Shown here piece by piece: positions 42,007 to 49,931 of a stretch of DNA of 64,000 nucleotides. Location of the stretch: the NCBI GenBank assembly GCA_030825115.1, contig JAPJQL010000008.1, positions 1 through 64,000 of the forward strand, given 5' to 3'. Within the stretch, counting starts at the first letter, position 1, and each line of letters opens with the position of its first letter. Made by a program: the position numbers and the translations under genes. The DNA is from Lachnospiraceae bacterium. GTDB taxonomy: Bacteria > Bacillota > Clostridia > Lachnospirales > Lachnospiraceae. The notes under the pieces are model-generated. The model was not told the DNA's origin and ran no database searches. It saw only the letters and a list, made by a program, of their open reading frames with translations.

Positions 42007-44046
42007 ATGAAAGACAATATAAAACCAAAAGGACAGATCAGGGCGTATCTTGCATGGCCGCTTTTATTATCCCTGATCGTTATCTGCGGGAATCTTGCCG
42101 TGCTGGCAGTGGATTATCTGGCGGCGGCAGCGATGCTCATCTTTACGCTGTTCTATATTCTGGCGTCGTCCTGGATCTATCTGTACCGCAGGAAACGCCT
42201 TCTTGGAGGGCTGGTAGAATTTTCGGCCGAATATGCCTGGATACAGAAGCAGCTGCTGGCGGAGATGGCCCTCCCCTATGCGCTTGCAGATGACGACGGG
42301 CGGCTGCTGTGGATGAACCAGGCATTTCAGGAAGTGCTGGGAACTGACAAGGCTGCGGGGAAAAACCTGCTGTCGCTGTTCCCCGAGGTGACGAAGACAG
42401 ATCTGGAGACAGACGAGGACACGGCCCGTGTCCATACCACTTACGGAGAGCGCAGGTTCCGGCTGGATTTGAAGCCGATGTATATGAGCGGCACGGAGGA
42501 AGAGGATATCGCAGCATCGGGGCTTCAAAAGATGCTTGCGGTCTATCTGTTTGACGAGACGGAGATTCTCCGGTACAAGCAGGAGATCACCGATGAAAAG
42601 ATGGTTGCCGGATTGATCTATCTGGACAACTACGAGGAAGCGCTTGAGAGCGTGGAAGAGGTGAGGCGTTCCCTGCTGACCGCCCTGATCGACCGGAAGA
42701 TCAACAAGTATATCGGCGGCATGGAAGGCGTCGTGAAGAAGATGGAAAAGGATAAGTATTTCTTCACGATCAAACAAAAGCATATGGAACAGATCCAGGA
42801 GGAGCGATTTGGAATCCTGGAAGAAGTAAAAGGCGTGAATATCGGCAACGAGATGGCGGTCACCCTGAGTATCGGCATGGGCATGAACGGCGAGTCTTAC
42901 AGCCAGAATTATGATTTTGCCCGCGTCGCCATCGATATGGCGCTGGGGCGCGGCGGCGACCAGGCGGTGGTCAAGGACGGAAGCCGGATCCAGTATTACG
43001 GCGGCAAGTCCCAGCAGCTTGAGAAGGCGACCCGCGTGAAGGCCCGTGTGAAGGCCCACGCGCTGCGGGAGCTGATGGAGACGAAGGACCGTCTGCTCAT
43101 CATGGGACATAAGATGAGCGACATTGACTCGTTTGGCGCCGCGATCGGCATCTACCGGATTGCCACGTCGCTGAACAAAAAGGCCCATATCATTATCAAT
43201 GAGGTGACAACCTCCGTTCAGCCTATGATGGCCAGGTTCCTGGAGAATCCGGAGTATCCGGAAGACCTGTTTTTGACAGGTTCCCAGGCGGCGGAGCTGG
43301 TGGATACCAATACGATGCTGGTAGTTGTGGATGTGAACCGTCCCAGTATTACGGATGCGCCGGAGCTTTTGCAGATGGTGAAGACCATCGTGGTGTTAGA
43401 CCATCACCGGCAGAGCAGCGAGATCATTGGCAATGCCGTGCTTTCCTACGTCGAGCCGTATGCTTCGTCGGCGTGTGAGATGGTTGCGGAGGTACTGCAG
43501 TATATTGCGGACGGCATCCGGATGAAATCGGCCGAGGCGGACGCCATGTATGCCGGTATCGTCATCGATACCCACAATTTTACGAACCAGACCGGTGTCC
43601 GCACCTTTGAGGCGGCTGCCTACCTGCGCAGAAGCGGCGCGGATGTGACCCGTGTGCGGAAGCTGTTCCGGGACAATATGAATGATTATAAGGCGAAGGC
43701 GGCGGCGATCGCCTCGGCAGAAGTGTACCGGGAGTGCTTTTCTATCGGTGTCTGCCCGGCAGAAGGATTGCCAAGCCCGACGATTGTCGGAGCTCAGGCT
43801 GCCAACGATCTGATGGATATCGCCGGAATCAAGGCGTCCATCGTACTGACCGAGTATCATGGTGTGCTCTATGTCAGCGCCCGTTCGATCGACGAGGTGA
43901 ACGTGCAGGTGATGATGGAGCAGCTTGGCGGCGGAGGCCACAGAACGATTGCCGGAGCACAGCTTGAGGGCATGACGGTGGAAGAAGCAAAACAGAGGAT
44001 CAAACAGGTGATAGACCAGATGTTAGAGAAGGGAGATATATCATAA
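42007..44046 (+). CDS. gdpP: Cyclic-di-AMP phosphodiesterase GdpP
   Basis: 679 residues, the usual length. Two N-terminal membrane helices are followed by a PAS-like region (about 80-180), a degenerate GGDEF domain (about 190-330), and DHH/DHHA1 domains. The metal sites are in MGHKMSDIDSFGAAIG, VVVDVNRP, VVLDHHRQS and GIVIDTHNF. GGGGHRTIAGAQ marks DHHA1. It cleaves c-di-AMP to pApA and so sets potassium and cell-wall balance. The stop codon shares a base with the rplI start, the typical Firmicutes gdpP-rplI-dnaB order. Confidence 0.96.
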   Translation: MKDNIKPKGQIRAYLAWPLLLSLIVICGNLAVLAVDYLAAAAMLIFTLFYILASSWIYLYRRKRLLGGLVEFSAEYAWIQKQLLAEMALPYALADDDGRLLWMNQAFQEVLGTDKAAGKNLLSLFPEVTKTDLETDEDTARVHTTYGERRFRLDLKPMYMSGTEEEDIAASGLQKMLAVYLFDETEILRYKQEITDEKMVAGLIYLDNYEEALESVEEVRRSLLTALIDRKINKYIGGMEGVVKKMEKDKYFFTIKQKHMEQIQEERFGILEEVKGVNIGNEMAVTLSIGMGMNGESYSQNYDFARVAIDMALGRGGDQAVVKDGSRIQYYGGKSQQLEKATRVKARVKAHALRELMETKDRLLIMGHKMSDIDSFGAAIGIYRIATSLNKKAHIIINEVTTSVQPMMARFLENPEYPEDLFLTGSQAAELVDTNTMLVVVDVNRPSITDAPELLQMVKTIVVLDHHRQSSEIIGNAVLSYVEPYASSACEMVAEVLQYIADGIRMKSAEADAMYAGIVIDTHNFTNQTGVRTFEAAAYLRRSGADVTRVRKLFRDNMNDYKAKAAAIASAEVYRECFSIGVCPAEGLPSPTIVGAQAANDLMDIAGIKASIVLTEYHGVLYVSARSIDEVNVQVMMEQLGGGGHRTIAGAQLEGMTVEEAKQRIKQVIDQMLEKGDIS

Positions 44047-44492
44047 TGGATATTGTATTATTAGAGGATGTAAAGGCATTAGGAAAAAAAGGACAGATCG
44101 TAAAGGTGAATGACGGCTACGCGAGGAACTTCATCCTGCCGAAGAAGCTGGGCGTAGAGGCGACTCCGAAGAACTTAAACGACTTAAAGCTCCAGAAGGC
44201 AAATGCGGACAGGATCGCGGCGGAGCAGCTTGCGGCAGCGAAGGAGCTGGCTGAAAAGATGGAAAAGCTGTCTATCACCCTGAGTATGAAGGCGGGAGAC
44301 GGCGGCAGGGCGTTTGGTTCTGTGTCCGGCAAGGAGATTGCGGCGGCAGCGGCGAGCCAGCTTGGTCTGGAGATTGACAAGAAGAAACTGGTTCTGCCGG
44401 AACCAATCAAGACCTTTGGCACTCATGAGGTACCGGTAAAGCTTCACAGGGATGTGACAGCAAAGCTGGCAGTAAAAGTAGTGGAGGCGTAA
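44046..44492 (+). CDS. rplI: 50S ribosomal protein L9
   Basis: 148 residues. The N-terminal domain begins MDIVLLEDVKALGKKGQIVK and continues VNDGYARNFILPKKLGVEAT. A long helix links it to the C-terminal domain (FGSVSGKEIAAAAASQLGLEID, GTHEVPVKLHRDV). It binds 23S rRNA near the L1 stalk. Its ATG overlaps the gdpP stop, so it is translationally coupled. It ends nine bases before dnaB. Confidence 0.98.
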   Translation: MDIVLLEDVKALGKKGQIVKVNDGYARNFILPKKLGVEATPKNLNDLKLQKANADRIAAEQLAAAKELAEKMEKLSITLSMKAGDGGRAFGSVSGKEIAAAAASQLGLEIDKKKLVLPEPIKTFGTHEVPVKLHRDVTAKLAVKVVEA

Positions 44493-44501
44493 GGAAAACA
44501 A

Positions 44502-45836
44502 ATGGATGAAGCCCTGATGAAACGGGTGCTTCCTCACAGTATCGAGGCAGAACAGTCGGTCATCGGTTCCATGTTGATGGATAAGGAGGCGATTGTCTCT
44601 GCCTCTGAGATTGTCACCTCGGCGGATTTTTACCAGAATCAGTACGGGGTGATGTTCGATGCGATGGTGGAACTGTTCAACGAGGGGCAGCCGGTGGATC
44701 TGATCACCCTTCAGGACCGCCTGAAGGAGAAGGATGTCCCGCCGGAGGTCAGCAGCCTTGAGGTGGTAAGGGATATCATCACGACGGTTCCTACCTCGGC
44801 GAATGTAAAGTCCTATGCCAACATCGTGCGTGAGAAAGCAGTCCTCAGAAGATTGATCAAAGTTACAGAAGAGATTGCCAACACCTGCTATGTGGGCAAG
44901 GAGCCGCTGGAGCAGATTATGGCGGAGACGGAAAAGTCCGTGTTCAATTTGCTGCAGAGCCGGAGTTCCGGCGATTTTGTTCCGATCCGTCAGGTGGCGC
45001 TGAATGTATTGGAGAAGATAGAGACGGCATCCAAGACCCAGGGGACGGTAACCGGTGTGCCCACGGGATTTATCGACCTGGACTACAAGACGTCCGGGAT
45101 GCAGCCGTCGGATTTTGTATTGATCGCCGCCCGTCCTTCGATGGGAAAGACGGCATTCGTGCTGAACCTCGTGGACCATGTGGCGGTAAAGAAAGGCCTT
45201 CCCTGTATGATATTCAGTCTGGAGATGAGCAAGGAGCAGCTGGTCAACCGTATGCTTGCGATGGAGTCCAACGTGGATTCCCAGAAGCTGAGGACAGGAA
45301 GCCTGACGGATTCGGACTGGGATGCGGTCGTGGAAGGGATTGGGATCATCGGCAACTCGAAGATGATCATCGACGATACCCCCGGTATCTCTATCACGGA
45401 GCTCCGCTCCAAATGCCGTAAGATGAAGCTGGAATATGGCCTGAGCATGGTTATCATCGACTATTTGCAGCTGATGTCGGGAAGCGGTGGAAAAGGCAGT
45501 GACAACCGCCAGCAGGAGATTTCGGAGATTTCCCGTTCCTTAAAGGCGCTGGCGAGGGAGATGAACGCACCGGTCATTGCGCTGTCCCAGTTGAGCCGTG
45601 CCTGTGAGACGAGAACTGACCATCGTCCGATGCTCTCCGACTTGCGTGAGTCAGGGGCGATTGAGCAGGATGCCGATGTGGTGATGTTCTTATATCGAGA
45701 TGATTATTATAATAAGGATACGGATATGCCGAATATTGCTGAGGTGATCATAGCCAAGCAGCGTAACGGCCCGATCGGTACGGTGCAGCTCTTGTGGCAG
45801 CCGGAGTTTACCAAGTTTGTGAATTTAGCGAAGTGA
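44502..45836 (+). CDS. dnaB: Replicative DNA helicase DnaB
   Basis: 444 residues. The N-terminal domain starts LPHSIEAEQSVIGSMLMD. The RecA-like motor carries Walker A in ARPSMGKTAF, SLEMSKEQLVNRML, Walker B in VIIDYLQLMSG, and the late ALSQLSRACE, DLRESGAIEQDADVV and IIAKQRNGPIG. The hexamer unwinds DNA at replication forks. It is the last gene of the gdpP operon and a strong terminator follows. Confidence 0.98.
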   Translation: MDEALMKRVLPHSIEAEQSVIGSMLMDKEAIVSASEIVTSADFYQNQYGVMFDAMVELFNEGQPVDLITLQDRLKEKDVPPEVSSLEVVRDIITTVPTSANVKSYANIVREKAVLRRLIKVTEEIANTCYVGKEPLEQIMAETEKSVFNLLQSRSSGDFVPIRQVALNVLEKIETASKTQGTVTGVPTGFIDLDYKTSGMQPSDFVLIAARPSMGKTAFVLNLVDHVAVKKGLPCMIFSLEMSKEQLVNRMLAMESNVDSQKLRTGSLTDSDWDAVVEGIGIIGNSKMIIDDTPGISITELRSKCRKMKLEYGLSMVIIDYLQLMSGSGGKGSDNRQQEISEISRSLKALAREMNAPVIALSQLSRACETRTDHRPMLSDLRESGAIEQDADVVMFLYRDDYYNKDTDMPNIAEVIIAKQRNGPIGTVQLLWQPEFTKFVNLAK

Positions 45837-45854
45837 TGAGCGTCAGGTGTGAAG

Positions 45855-45904
45855 CCGGGCAGGAATCTGAAAGAATATGTCTTTCGGATTTCTGCCCGGT
45901 TTTG
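45855..45904 (+). terminator. Terminator after dnaB
   Basis: CCGGGCAG (45855-45862) and CTGCCCGG (45892-45899) form the base of a long stem that continues through AATC/GATT and GAAAG/CTTTC. Four or more T follow. Confidence 0.88.
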
Positions 45905-45989
45905 TTTGTGGCAATTACTTTAACTTTCTGTTAAAAACTTTTTTAATATAAGCATAATTCTTAAGGGCGGTTCATATGATATAAATAGA

Positions 45990-46060
45990 TGCAATGGTTC
46001 AGGACGGCTTATCTTCCTGACCGAAAAAGCCGGTCAAGAAGCATCGGATGCCCATCTGAT
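45990..46060 (+). ncRNA. Candidate structured leader (H-type pseudoknot)
   Basis: GGTTCAGGA (45996-46004) pairs with TCCTGACC (46015-46022), eight pairs with one bulged T. The loop segment CGGCTT (46005-46010) is exactly complementary to AAGCCG (46027-46032) just downstream, so an H-type pseudoknot can form. A further GCATC/GATGC element follows at 46040-46051. The region lies in a leader of about 130 bases before the MerR gene. It fits no riboswitch consensus I know. It may be a novel leader or a chance fold. Confidence 0.4.
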
Positions 46061-46121
46061 GTGGAAATTGGACTGTTACAAGTAAGTTATGAAATATGAC
46101 AACTTTTAAGGAGAGAAAAAA

Positions 46122-46793
46122 ATGGACGAGACACATTATTCCATATCGGAAGCAGGAAAACTGGTGGGGGTTGAGTCCCACGTGCTCCGATACTGGGAGG
46201 ACGAGCTGCAGCTTAACATACCAAGAAACGGGAAGAGCCACCGGTATTACACAGAATTACATATCCGTCTATTTCAGAAGATAAAAGAACTCAAGGAGAA
46301 AGGATACCAACTGAAGGCAATCGAGCAGGTATTGAAGAAGATGATTGAGGGAGGTGGCGACGTGGACCCAGATGAAGTATTGGAGCAAAACGCAGTAAGG
46401 GCATTAAAAGAAGGAGCCGGAGCAGATGAATTTGATGGCGAAAACGGGCTTCGGATTATCCACAGGACAAGCGATGCACTGGCGATGATGACGCCGGAAG
46501 AAAAGATGGAGCAGTTCCAGGAGATTATGAACCATATCATCGGACAGGCGATTCAGGCAAACAACGATGCATTGAGTGAGGAGATCAGCCGTCAGGTCAA
46601 TGATAAGATGGTTCAGGAATTGGAATATATGATGCGGATCAGTGATGAAAAAGAAGAAGAGCGTTTTAAAATGCTGGATGAGACGCTTCGCGCTTATCAG
46701 AAAGAAGGAAAAGGGCGTGCAGAAGCCGCCGCCGCCAAAGTACCATTCTTCAAAAGAAAGAAATTTGGAAGAGGGGGGAAAAAGATGGCATAG
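46122..46793 (+). CDS. MerR family transcriptional regulator
   Basis: 223 residues. The N-terminal winged helix (residues 5-75) reads YSISEAGKLVGVESHVLRYWEDELQL, NIPRNGKSHRYYTELHIRLFQKI and KEKGYQLKAIEQVL. The rest is acidic and helical with a coiled-coil-like part and ends in a Lys/Arg-rich tail, FFKRKKFGRGGKKMA. There is no metal-binding Cys set, so the signal is not metal. AAGGAGAG precedes the start. It follows a long leader with a possible pseudoknot, so control may occur at the RNA level. The role is unknown. Confidence 0.85.
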   Translation: MDETHYSISEAGKLVGVESHVLRYWEDELQLNIPRNGKSHRYYTELHIRLFQKIKELKEKGYQLKAIEQVLKKMIEGGGDVDPDEVLEQNAVRALKEGAGADEFDGENGLRIIHRTSDALAMMTPEEKMEQFQEIMNHIIGQAIQANNDALSEEISRQVNDKMVQELEYMMRISDEKEEERFKMLDETLRAYQKEGKGRAEAAAAKVPFFKRKKFGRGGKKMA

Positions 46794-46819
46794 CTATGAG
46801 CAGTGCGGCAAGGTCAGCG

Positions 46820-46860
46820 AAAAAATCGGGGAGGAAGCTTGCTTTCGCCCCGATTTTTTT
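46820..46860 (+). terminator. Terminator after MerR gene
   Basis: AAAAAATCGGGG (46820-46831) pairs with CCCCGATTTTTT (46848-46859), with an inner AAGC/GCTT pair. The A and T runs let it work in both directions. Confidence 0.88.
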
Positions 46861-47091
46861 GGTGAGATTGCCATACGGCGACAGCCGTCCAGCGAACGGA
46901 AGCGCAGCGGACGTGAGCTGGGTGCGCTGCGGACTAACAAGACGCGCCCAACAAACTCATCTTTTAATCTTCGCCTCTCCCTCCTCTCAAAAAAAATTTC
47001 ATCTCATCCACTCGCATACCATCCCCACAACCCGCACATAATACCTATAACAAAACACTTACAATCTTCCATAAATCCCAGAGGTAAAAAA
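46861..47091. other. Gene-less stretch with G-poor, C-rich strand
   Basis: No gene is supported here. The first part (46870-46945) is GC-rich with small inverted repeats. From 46948 to 47080 the plus strand has only three G in 133 bases and is rich in C and A. Such RNA cannot fold and is the type bound by Rho. It leads into a 51-codon gene at 47092. Confidence 0.5.
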
Positions 47092-47247
47092 ATGGATACA
47101 AAACCAGGCAAACAAGAATCCACCAAAGAGCTTACAGAAGAAGCAAAAAAAGTAGAGACATTCAATCCCCTATGGCATGACGGGGAGTTTTTAGGACCAA
47201 ATGCAATACGGTTTAAAAATGTAGAGGAACATAAAGAGGAAGAATGA
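47092..47247 (+). CDS. Small hypothetical protein, 51 aa
   Basis: 51 residues: a Lys/Glu-rich half (KELTEEAKKVETF) and a short NPLWHDGEFLGPNAIRF part. It starts after AGAGGT and is followed at once by a strong terminator, which supports a real gene. I do not know the family. Its message would have a long unstructured G-poor leader. Pairing with the leader of a larger protein cannot be excluded. Confidence 0.5.
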   Translation: MDTKPGKQESTKELTEEAKKVETFNPLWHDGEFLGPNAIRFKNVEEHKEEE

Positions 47248-47252
47248 CAAGA

Positions 47253-47289
47253 CAAAAATCTGACGGGTATGCAGTCCGTCAGATTTTTT
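47253..47289. terminator. Terminator between converging genes
   Basis: AAATCTGACGG and CCGTCAGATTT form an 11-bp stem with flanking A and T runs on either side. It works for the small gene on the plus strand and sits on the last codons of the ATPase remnant on the minus strand. Confidence 0.85.
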
Positions 47290-47617
47290 GTTCCAAAAGG
47301 AAATCAATTAAATTTTTATGGATAATCCCATCCCGGCTCGTCAGAATTCGATCCATAGATATCACATATTTGGGATAGTGGTCGGATATGGCATCATAAG
47401 CGCCAAATTCCCTCTCTACGGTTTTTTCGCTGGAAAGCAGATATGCCGCCTGGATATACATTTTTTCTTCTCCACGCCGGGCTATAAAATCCACTTCTCC
47501 TTTGTAGGTTTTTCCTACATAGACCTGATATCCTCTGGCAATCAGTTCGTTATAACAGATGGTTTCGACAATATAGTTAAACTCTTCTTTTACACGGTTC
47601 TTTTTGATATAACCACT
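47279..47617 (-). pseudogene. C-terminal remnant of DUF4143-type ATPase
   Basis: The minus strand stays open from 47617 to the stop at 47279. It reads GYIKKNRVKEEFNYIVETIC, then YQVYVGKTYKGEVDFIARRG and a tail ending GIIHKNLIDFLLEQKI. This is the nuclease-like C-terminus of the COG1373/DUF4143 ATPase family; the P-loop and N-terminal two thirds are absent. A stop codon closes the frame just inside the end of the peptidase C26 gene region. It is a truncated relative of the intact gene at 2157-3551. Confidence 0.78.
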
Positions 47618-47625
47618 TTAAACCG

Positions 47626-48345
47626 CTATCTATAAGATGCATTTACAAAGTGTTCAAATATCCTCCGTGCAGCTCCATCCTGCTCCCACAGATATTCCGG
47701 ATGCCACTGCACTCCCAAAAGAAACGGATATCCCGGCATCTCAATCGCCTCAACAAGACCTCCCGGAGCAAATCCGGAAGCAACCAATCCCGGGGCAACC
47801 TTTCGGACGGCCTGATGATGCATGCTGTTGACACGGATTTCTTTGCTTTGCGCAATCCCGGCAAGCAGTGTCCCCTCCGCAATCTTTACCGTATGGGCGG
47901 GAATCTCATAGCCAAAGGGCTGGGTATGAGCGATTGGAAAATCTTCTTTAAACTGGCTTGGAATATCCTGATAGATATCACCGCCCAGCCCGATATTGAG
48001 CAGCTGTACGCCGCGGCAGATTCCGAGGATTGGGCGCTTCATCTCCATAGCTGTCTTCAGCAGCGCCAGTTCCATCGAATCCCGTTTTATCGATACATTG
48101 CCACAGAACCGCTGAGTCTCTTCTCCAAAATAAAACGGGTGGACATCCGGTCCGCCGGTGAACAGAACTCCATCCACATGGCTTAATAAGTGTTCTGACT
48201 CTTCCTTGCCCGCATCCAACGGCAAGATGACCGGAATCCCCCCGGCGGCGCGGATTGCCTTCAGATAGGCAGGCCGCATATAAGGCTCATCCGTCTTTGT
48301 ATTGTGATAAGGCGTCAGCGCGATAATTGGTTTTCTCTCCTGCAA
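47626..48345 (-). CDS. Gamma-glutamyl-GABA hydrolase-like peptidase C26
   Basis: 239 residues from a TTG at 48345, chosen because GGGAGG lies eight bases upstream. A Met far upstream (48423) would add residues unlike the family. The class I glutamine-amidotransferase triad is present: GICRGVQLLN with the nucleophilic Cys, and late GVQWHPEYLW with His and Glu. VLFTGGPDVHPFYFGEE is typical of PuuD-like hydrolases. They cut gamma-glutamyl amides such as gamma-Glu-GABA or gamma-Glu-putrescine products. No other polyamine genes are near, so the substrate is open. Confidence 0.88.
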   Translation of the reverse strand: MQERKPIIALTPYHNTKTDEPYMRPAYLKAIRAAGGIPVILPLDAGKEESEHLLSHVDGVLFTGGPDVHPFYFGEETQRFCGNVSIKRDSMELALLKTAMEMKRPILGICRGVQLLNIGLGGDIYQDIPSQFKEDFPIAHTQPFGYEIPAHTVKIAEGTLLAGIAQSKEIRVNSMHHQAVRKVAPGLVASGFAPGGLVEAIEMPGYPFLLGVQWHPEYLWEQDGAARRIFEHFVNASYR

Positions 48346-48399
48346 AATGATAACCTCCCATATAGGCATAAAGCCGATGTTCCATGATATGTAACAGAA

Positions 48400-48437
48400 A
48401 AACAAAATGCCCCTTCCCCGCATAAGGAAGAGGCATT
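48400..48437 (-). terminator. Terminator of ferredoxin gene
   Basis: Read on the minus strand, AATGCC with CTTCC pairs with GGAAG and GGCATT around a GC-rich loop, followed by TTTTG. It lies 17 bases past the ferredoxin stop. Confidence 0.75.
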
Positions 48438-48453
48438 ATGTATACAATTTCAA

Positions 48454-48624
48454 TCAACCTTCGCTGATAGCGCTGGTCGGGCAAACACCTGCACAAGTAC
48501 CGCAGTCGATGCAGGAATCAGCGTCGATTACGTACTGGCCGTCACCCTGAGAAATTGCGCCAACCGGACACTCCGGCTCGCAGGTACCACAAGATACACA
48601 GGAATCACTAATTACATATGCCAT
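48454..48624 (-). CDS. 2[4Fe-4S] ferredoxin
   Basis: 56 residues, the normal clostridial ferredoxin length. The two cluster motifs are CVSCGTCEPECP and CIDCGTCAGVCP, each C-x2-C-x2-C-x3-C-P. It carries electrons at low potential, for example from pyruvate:ferredoxin oxidoreductase to hydrogenase or to radical-SAM enzymes. The start has AAGGAGG and its own promoter at 48666-48694. It lies just after pflA on the same strand and might supply electrons to the PFL activase, although the independent promoter suggests a general role. Confidence 0.97.
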   Translation of the reverse strand: MAYVISDSCVSCGTCEPECPVGAISQGDGQYVIDADSCIDCGTCAGVCPTSAISEG

Positions 48625-48665
48625 GATAAATACCTCCTTATATTCTATACATTTCTTGTCTATTT

Positions 48666-48694
48666 ATTCTATCGTATATATCGAAAATATTCAA
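48666..48694 (-). promoter_or_regulatory. Promoter of ferredoxin gene
   Basis: On the minus strand, TTGAAT (48694-48689) and TAGAAT (48671-48666) are 17 bases apart, about 45 bases before the start codon. Confidence 0.7.
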
Positions 48695-48734
48695 GTGGAA
48701 AATGTTGTGCAATTGGACTAAAATTTGTACAAAG

Positions 48735-49490
48735 TCAGTTAGTTTCGTTTAACCGGCTGTCTCTGATTCCTTTTACGATAATTTGGCGGGCGGCAAGCGC
48801 CTCATCTTTGCCAAGCGGTTTTACATCCTTCAGCGGATAGTCCATTCCCAGTTCCTGATACTTCACTTTTCCCATATCGTGGTAGGGCAGGACATCCAGC
48901 GCTTTTACATTGTGAAGCGTTCCGATAAATGTTCCCAGGCGGTACAGTTCGTTCTGATCATAGGTGATGCCTGGGACAACGACATGGCGAATCCAGACGG
49001 GGACGGCCCGTTCGTCCAGATACCGGGCAAATTCCAGAACCGGATTGAGCGGCTGGCCGCATAGTTTAACATGTTCGGCAGGGTCGATATGTTTGATATC
49101 CAGCATGACAAGGTCGGTGACAGACATCAGTTTGTCGAAACGTTCCATCAGGTCTGCATGTTCCGGGCGGAAGGTAATGCCGGAAGTATCCAGGCAGGTA
49201 TGGATGCCGCGGTGTGCAGCCGCGGAGAACAGTTCGGTCACAAACTCCATCTGCATGAGCGGTTCCCCGCCGGTGACCGTAATGCCGCCACGGCTGTAGA
49301 ATGCACGGTTCTTTTCATATAGTGCCATGATTTGTGCGACGGTCATCTCCGTACCGCCTGCCATTTTCCAGGTATCAGGGTTGTGGCAATACAGACAACG
49401 CATGGGACAACCCTGTAAAAACACAACCAGACGGACACCGGGTCCGTCTACTGTGCCGAAACTTTCTATGGAGTGAACACGTCCAACCAT
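48735..49490 (-). CDS. pflA: Pyruvate formate-lyase activating enzyme
   Basis: 251 residues of the radical-SAM class. The cluster motif is C28-x3-C32-x2-C35 in GCPMRCLYCHNPDTW, preceded by FGTVDGPGVRLVVFLQ. GITVTGGEPLMQ follows. It uses S-adenosylmethionine to make the glycyl radical on PFL. Here its target glycine is on a separate 81-residue protein encoded 131 bases upstream, so it must dock a small free domain rather than a flexible part of PFL. A long hairpin (49537-49583) separates the two genes and may lower activase levels. Confidence 0.96.
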   Translation of the reverse strand: MVGRVHSIESFGTVDGPGVRLVVFLQGCPMRCLYCHNPDTWKMAGGTEMTVAQIMALYEKNRAFYSRGGITVTGGEPLMQMEFVTELFSAAAHRGIHTCLDTSGITFRPEHADLMERFDKLMSVTDLVMLDIKHIDPAEHVKLCGQPLNPVLEFARYLDERAVPVWIRHVVVPGITYDQNELYRLGTFIGTLHNVKALDVLPYHDMGKVKYQELGMDYPLKDVKPLGKDEALAARQIIVKGIRDSRLNETN

Positions 49491-49536
49491 ATGACCGCCT
49501 CCTGTTTTCGTTTTGTGTATAAGTTCAGAAAGATAT

Positions 49537-49583
49537 GCTGACCGGTAAATCTGACGGGGGTTTCCGGGATTTTCCCGGTCAGC
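49537..49583 (-). promoter_or_regulatory. Hairpin between radical-subunit gene and pflA
   Basis: GCTGACCGG (49537-49545) pairs perfectly with CCGGTCAGC (49575-49583). An alternative inner stem CCGGG-ATTTT-CCCGG is possible. No T run follows on the minus strand. It is placed to stabilise the pflB/radical-subunit message or to reduce read-through into pflA. Confidence 0.55.
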
Positions 49584-49621
49584 GCCTTTTGCTGCAATTT
49601 AAACTGAAATCAGCTGTAAAA

Positions 49622-49867
49622 TCAGATGGAATCGTGGAAGGTGCGGGAGATTACCTCATCCTGCTGCTCCTTCGTCAGTTTGATAAAGTTTACTGCATAG
49701 CCGGATACACGGACGGTAAGCTGCGGATATTTTTCCGGGTGAGCCTGTGCGTCCAGCAGAGTATCCTTCGTAAATACGTTTACGTTCAGATGGTGGCCGC
49801 CTTTTTCTGCGTAACCATCCAGTAATGCTACTAAGTTGTCAACCTGTGCTTCGCTTGCGTGTGCCAT
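49622..49867 (-). CDS. Free-standing glycyl-radical subunit of PFL
   Basis: 81 residues. From residue 24 it reads HHLNVNVFTKDTLLDA, then HPEKYPQLTVRVSGYAVNFI and a tail REQQ-like KEQQDEVISRTFHD. This is the C-terminal glycyl-radical domain of pyruvate formate-lyase, with Gly56 in RVSGY as the radical site. AAGGAGG lies before its ATG. The protein upstream (701 residues) lacks exactly this domain. GrcA/YfiD of E. coli is a similar small protein that rescues oxygen-cut PFL, but E. coli PFL keeps its own domain. Here the small protein must be an essential partner. N-terminal residues 1-22 may form the docking part. Confidence 0.92.
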   Translation of the reverse strand: MAHASEAQVDNLVALLDGYAEKGGHHLNVNVFTKDTLLDAQAHPEKYPQLTVRVSGYAVNFIKLTKEQQDEVISRTFHDSI

Positions 49868-49931
49868 GATAAAATCCTCCTTATGTCAGTTTTTGTTGAA
49901 ACGGCTGAAATGATCCAGCCTGACCTTAATC

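Noticed and set aside
42067..43188. 373-codon minus-strand frame opposite gdpP
   Set aside because: gdpP has all DHH motifs; the antisense frame has none and no start signal.
45961..46121. Known riboswitch classes (c-di-GMP, preQ1, THF, ykkC) for the MerR leader
   Set aside because: None of the consensus cores I know are present, so only a generic structured leader is reported.
49868..49931. Frameshift splitting a normal pflB
   Set aside because: The 64-base gap has a stop, a good AAGGAGG and an ATG, and the second protein has 22 extra N-terminal residues, so the split looks natural.
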